A stretch of DNA of 31,820 bases from Spirochaetia bacterium (lineage in GTDB: Bacteria; Spirochaetota; Spirochaetia; Treponematales; Breznakiellaceae): the NCBI GenBank assembly GCA_025997715.1, contig BNUY01000012.1, positions 1 through 31,820 of the forward strand. Reading direction: 5' to 3'. A program made the translations under genes and the position numbers. Positions 30,850-31,820 of the stretch are shown here, one piece after another (the stretch's first letter is position 1; each line of letters opens with the position of its first letter). The notes below the pieces were generated by a model. The model saw only the letters and a list, made by a program, of their open reading frames with translations, was not told the DNA's origin and ran no database searches.

Positions 30850-30936
30850 ATGGGTGGGGAAACATTTGAGCGGCTAATGAGGAATCTAGACAAAGCGGCG
30901 GAGAAGATACCCGACAACCGGCATGGGCCGAATACT
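30850..30936 (+). pseudogene. N-terminal fragment of a transposase, interrupted by ISAs1
   Basis: The frame from ATG at 30850 reads MGGETFERLMRNLDKAAEKI followed by PDNRHGPNT, and then enters the insertion sequence. The motif IPD.RHGPNT resembles the start of a family of DDE transposases (pattern IPD.R.G.NT.Y). The rest of that gene lies beyond the insertion sequence, outside this window. The start is preceded only by a weak GGGGG site. Confidence 0.4.
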
Positions 30937-31820
30937 CAGGGCCTCTGCATTTACTTTTCGGTTTGTGAAAAATACATGATACAATGTCCCCATCTGTGGG
31001 AGGGGAACTATGGACATAATAGGGTTGAAGGAGAACCTGAAACGACTAAAAGATCCGAGGCGGCAATATGGGAATTTACGGCATAAGTTAGAGGATATAT
31101 TTGTCATAGGGCTGGGAACATTGCTCTGTGAAGGAGAAGATTTTGAGGACATGGAGGTATTTGGCCGGTCACGGGAAGCGGAATTACGAAGTTTTTTGGA
31201 ATTACCCCATGGAATACCGGACGAGAGCACGTTTTTTCGGGTATTTACCCGGGTAAATCCGAAAGAATTGTCATCATGCCTCTATGAATGGCTGACCGAG
31301 GCGCGTGAAAGCCCCGTGAAACACATAAACATTGATGGAAAAACGATACGGGGAAGCGGAAACGGTGAAAAACCTGCGGTTCATGTGGTGAGCGCCTGGG
31401 TTGGTGACGAAGAAATAGTGCTGGGACAGCTCGCGGTTGATGAGAAAAGCAACGAAATCACCGCGATACCGAAGTTGCTCGACCTGTTGGACATAAAGGG
31501 CGCAACTATCACGATTGATGCGATGGGTTGTCAAACAGCGATAGCCGAAAAGATAGCCGGGAAAGGTGCAACGTATGTGCTTGCGGTAAAAGACAATCAA
31601 CCGAACCTCAATGAGGGTATTACCGACTATTTTGAAGGGCTTGAGCAGGGAGCTATTCGGGATGTACCTGAAGATATATGGGTAACCGAGGAAGAAACCG
31701 GGCATGGCAGGACAGAAAAGCGTGAAGTACGAACGGTAACTGACCTTGACTGGCTCCCTGAAAAGGAAAAATGGCAGGATTTGCAAACGATTATCCAGTA
31801 TCGCAGTTTCAGAACGATAC
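30937..31820 (+). mobile_element. ISAs1-family insertion sequence, left part
   Basis: The left end is placed at CAGGGCC (30937-30943), by analogy with ISAs1-type ends, about 73 bases before the transposase start. The right end is beyond the window. It interrupts the frame that starts at 30850. Confidence 0.5.
31010..31820 (+). CDS. ISAs1-family transposase (3' end outside the window)
   Basis: The visible 270 residues match ISAs1 transposases throughout: KRLKDPRRQYGNLRHKLEDI at the N-terminus, LPHGIPDESTFFRVF, then the catalytic region. The DDE residues are D109 (NIDGKTIRGS), D170 (TIDAMGCQ) and E236 (HGRTEKRE). The complete protein should have about 370-400 residues. GGAGGGG stands before the ATG at 31010. 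There is no stop before the window ends. Confidence 0.9.
   Translation, partial: MDIIGLKENLKRLKDPRRQYGNLRHKLEDIFVIGLGTLLCEGEDFEDMEVFGRSREAELRSFLELPHGIPDESTFFRVFTRVNPKELSSCLYEWLTEARESPVKHINIDGKTIRGSGNGEKPAVHVVSAWVGDEEIVLGQLAVDEKSNEITAIPKLLDLLDIKGATITIDAMGCQTAIAEKIAGKGATYVLAVKDNQPNLNEGITDYFEGLEQGAIRDVPEDIWVTEEETGHGRTEKREVRTVTDLDWLPEKEKWQDLQTIIQYRSFRTI

Overview
The window looks like accessory DNA from a spirochaete, most likely a Treponema of the termite-gut or rumen type. This is an inference from the style of the NarL-type two-component genes, the many strong Shine-Dalgarno sites and the base composition; no rRNA or other species marker is present. Coding is dense, about 50% GC in most places, with one conspicuous AT-rich insertion at about 8.0-12.4 kb.

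Region 1 (1-3,050) is a decaying two-component locus. A LuxR/NarL response regulator carries a one-base frameshift. A PIN-domain toxin-antitoxin pair sits behind it, and its toxin gene runs antisense into the 3' end of a frameshifted membrane-protein gene. A HisKA_3-type sensor kinase with a shortened N-terminus follows.

Region 2 (3,179-19,450) is a defence island. A SNF2 helicase gene and a SWIM zinc-finger gene form a two-gene operon on the plus strand. Facing them is one eight-gene minus-strand operon in which every junction overlaps: hsdR, an AlbA_2/Schlafen-type ATPase, rhuM, a Fic antitoxin, fic, hsdS, a 1,492-residue NACHT/STAND protein with a nuclease-like N-terminus, and hsdM. The NACHT gene is much more AT-rich than its neighbours and lies exactly between hsdS and hsdM, with 4-base overlaps on both sides. 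It is the best candidate here for an undescribed defence system: a type I restriction-modification complex that carries its own abortive-infection modules.

Region 3 (19,581-19,861) holds a MITE-like inverted-repeat element and a tRNA-Arg(CCG) gene. Region 4 (about 19,843-30,735) is an integrated element of about 10.9 kb. It is bounded by a 19-bp direct repeat, one copy of which is the 5' end of the tRNA gene. At its left end it carries an XRE/PIN/antitoxin module, then a rightward operon with a HIRAN protein and small proteins. At its right end is a leftward operon with a HTH protein, small proteins, a putative replication protein with a zinc ribbon, a VRR-NUC nuclease, a terminase-small-subunit-like HTH protein and a lone Dit-like tail protein, and finally a tyrosine integrase. 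No capsid, portal or large terminase gene is visible, so it resembles a phage satellite or a reduced prophage. Integration seems to have replaced the tRNA promoter with an element-borne one, leaving the old promoter stranded beyond the right end. The element is saturated with the octamer TCCGGGGC (23 copies found by eye, none noticed in the rest of the window).

Region 5 (30,736-31,820) is chromosomal flank with a transposase N-terminal fragment interrupted by an ISAs1-family insertion sequence that runs off the window.
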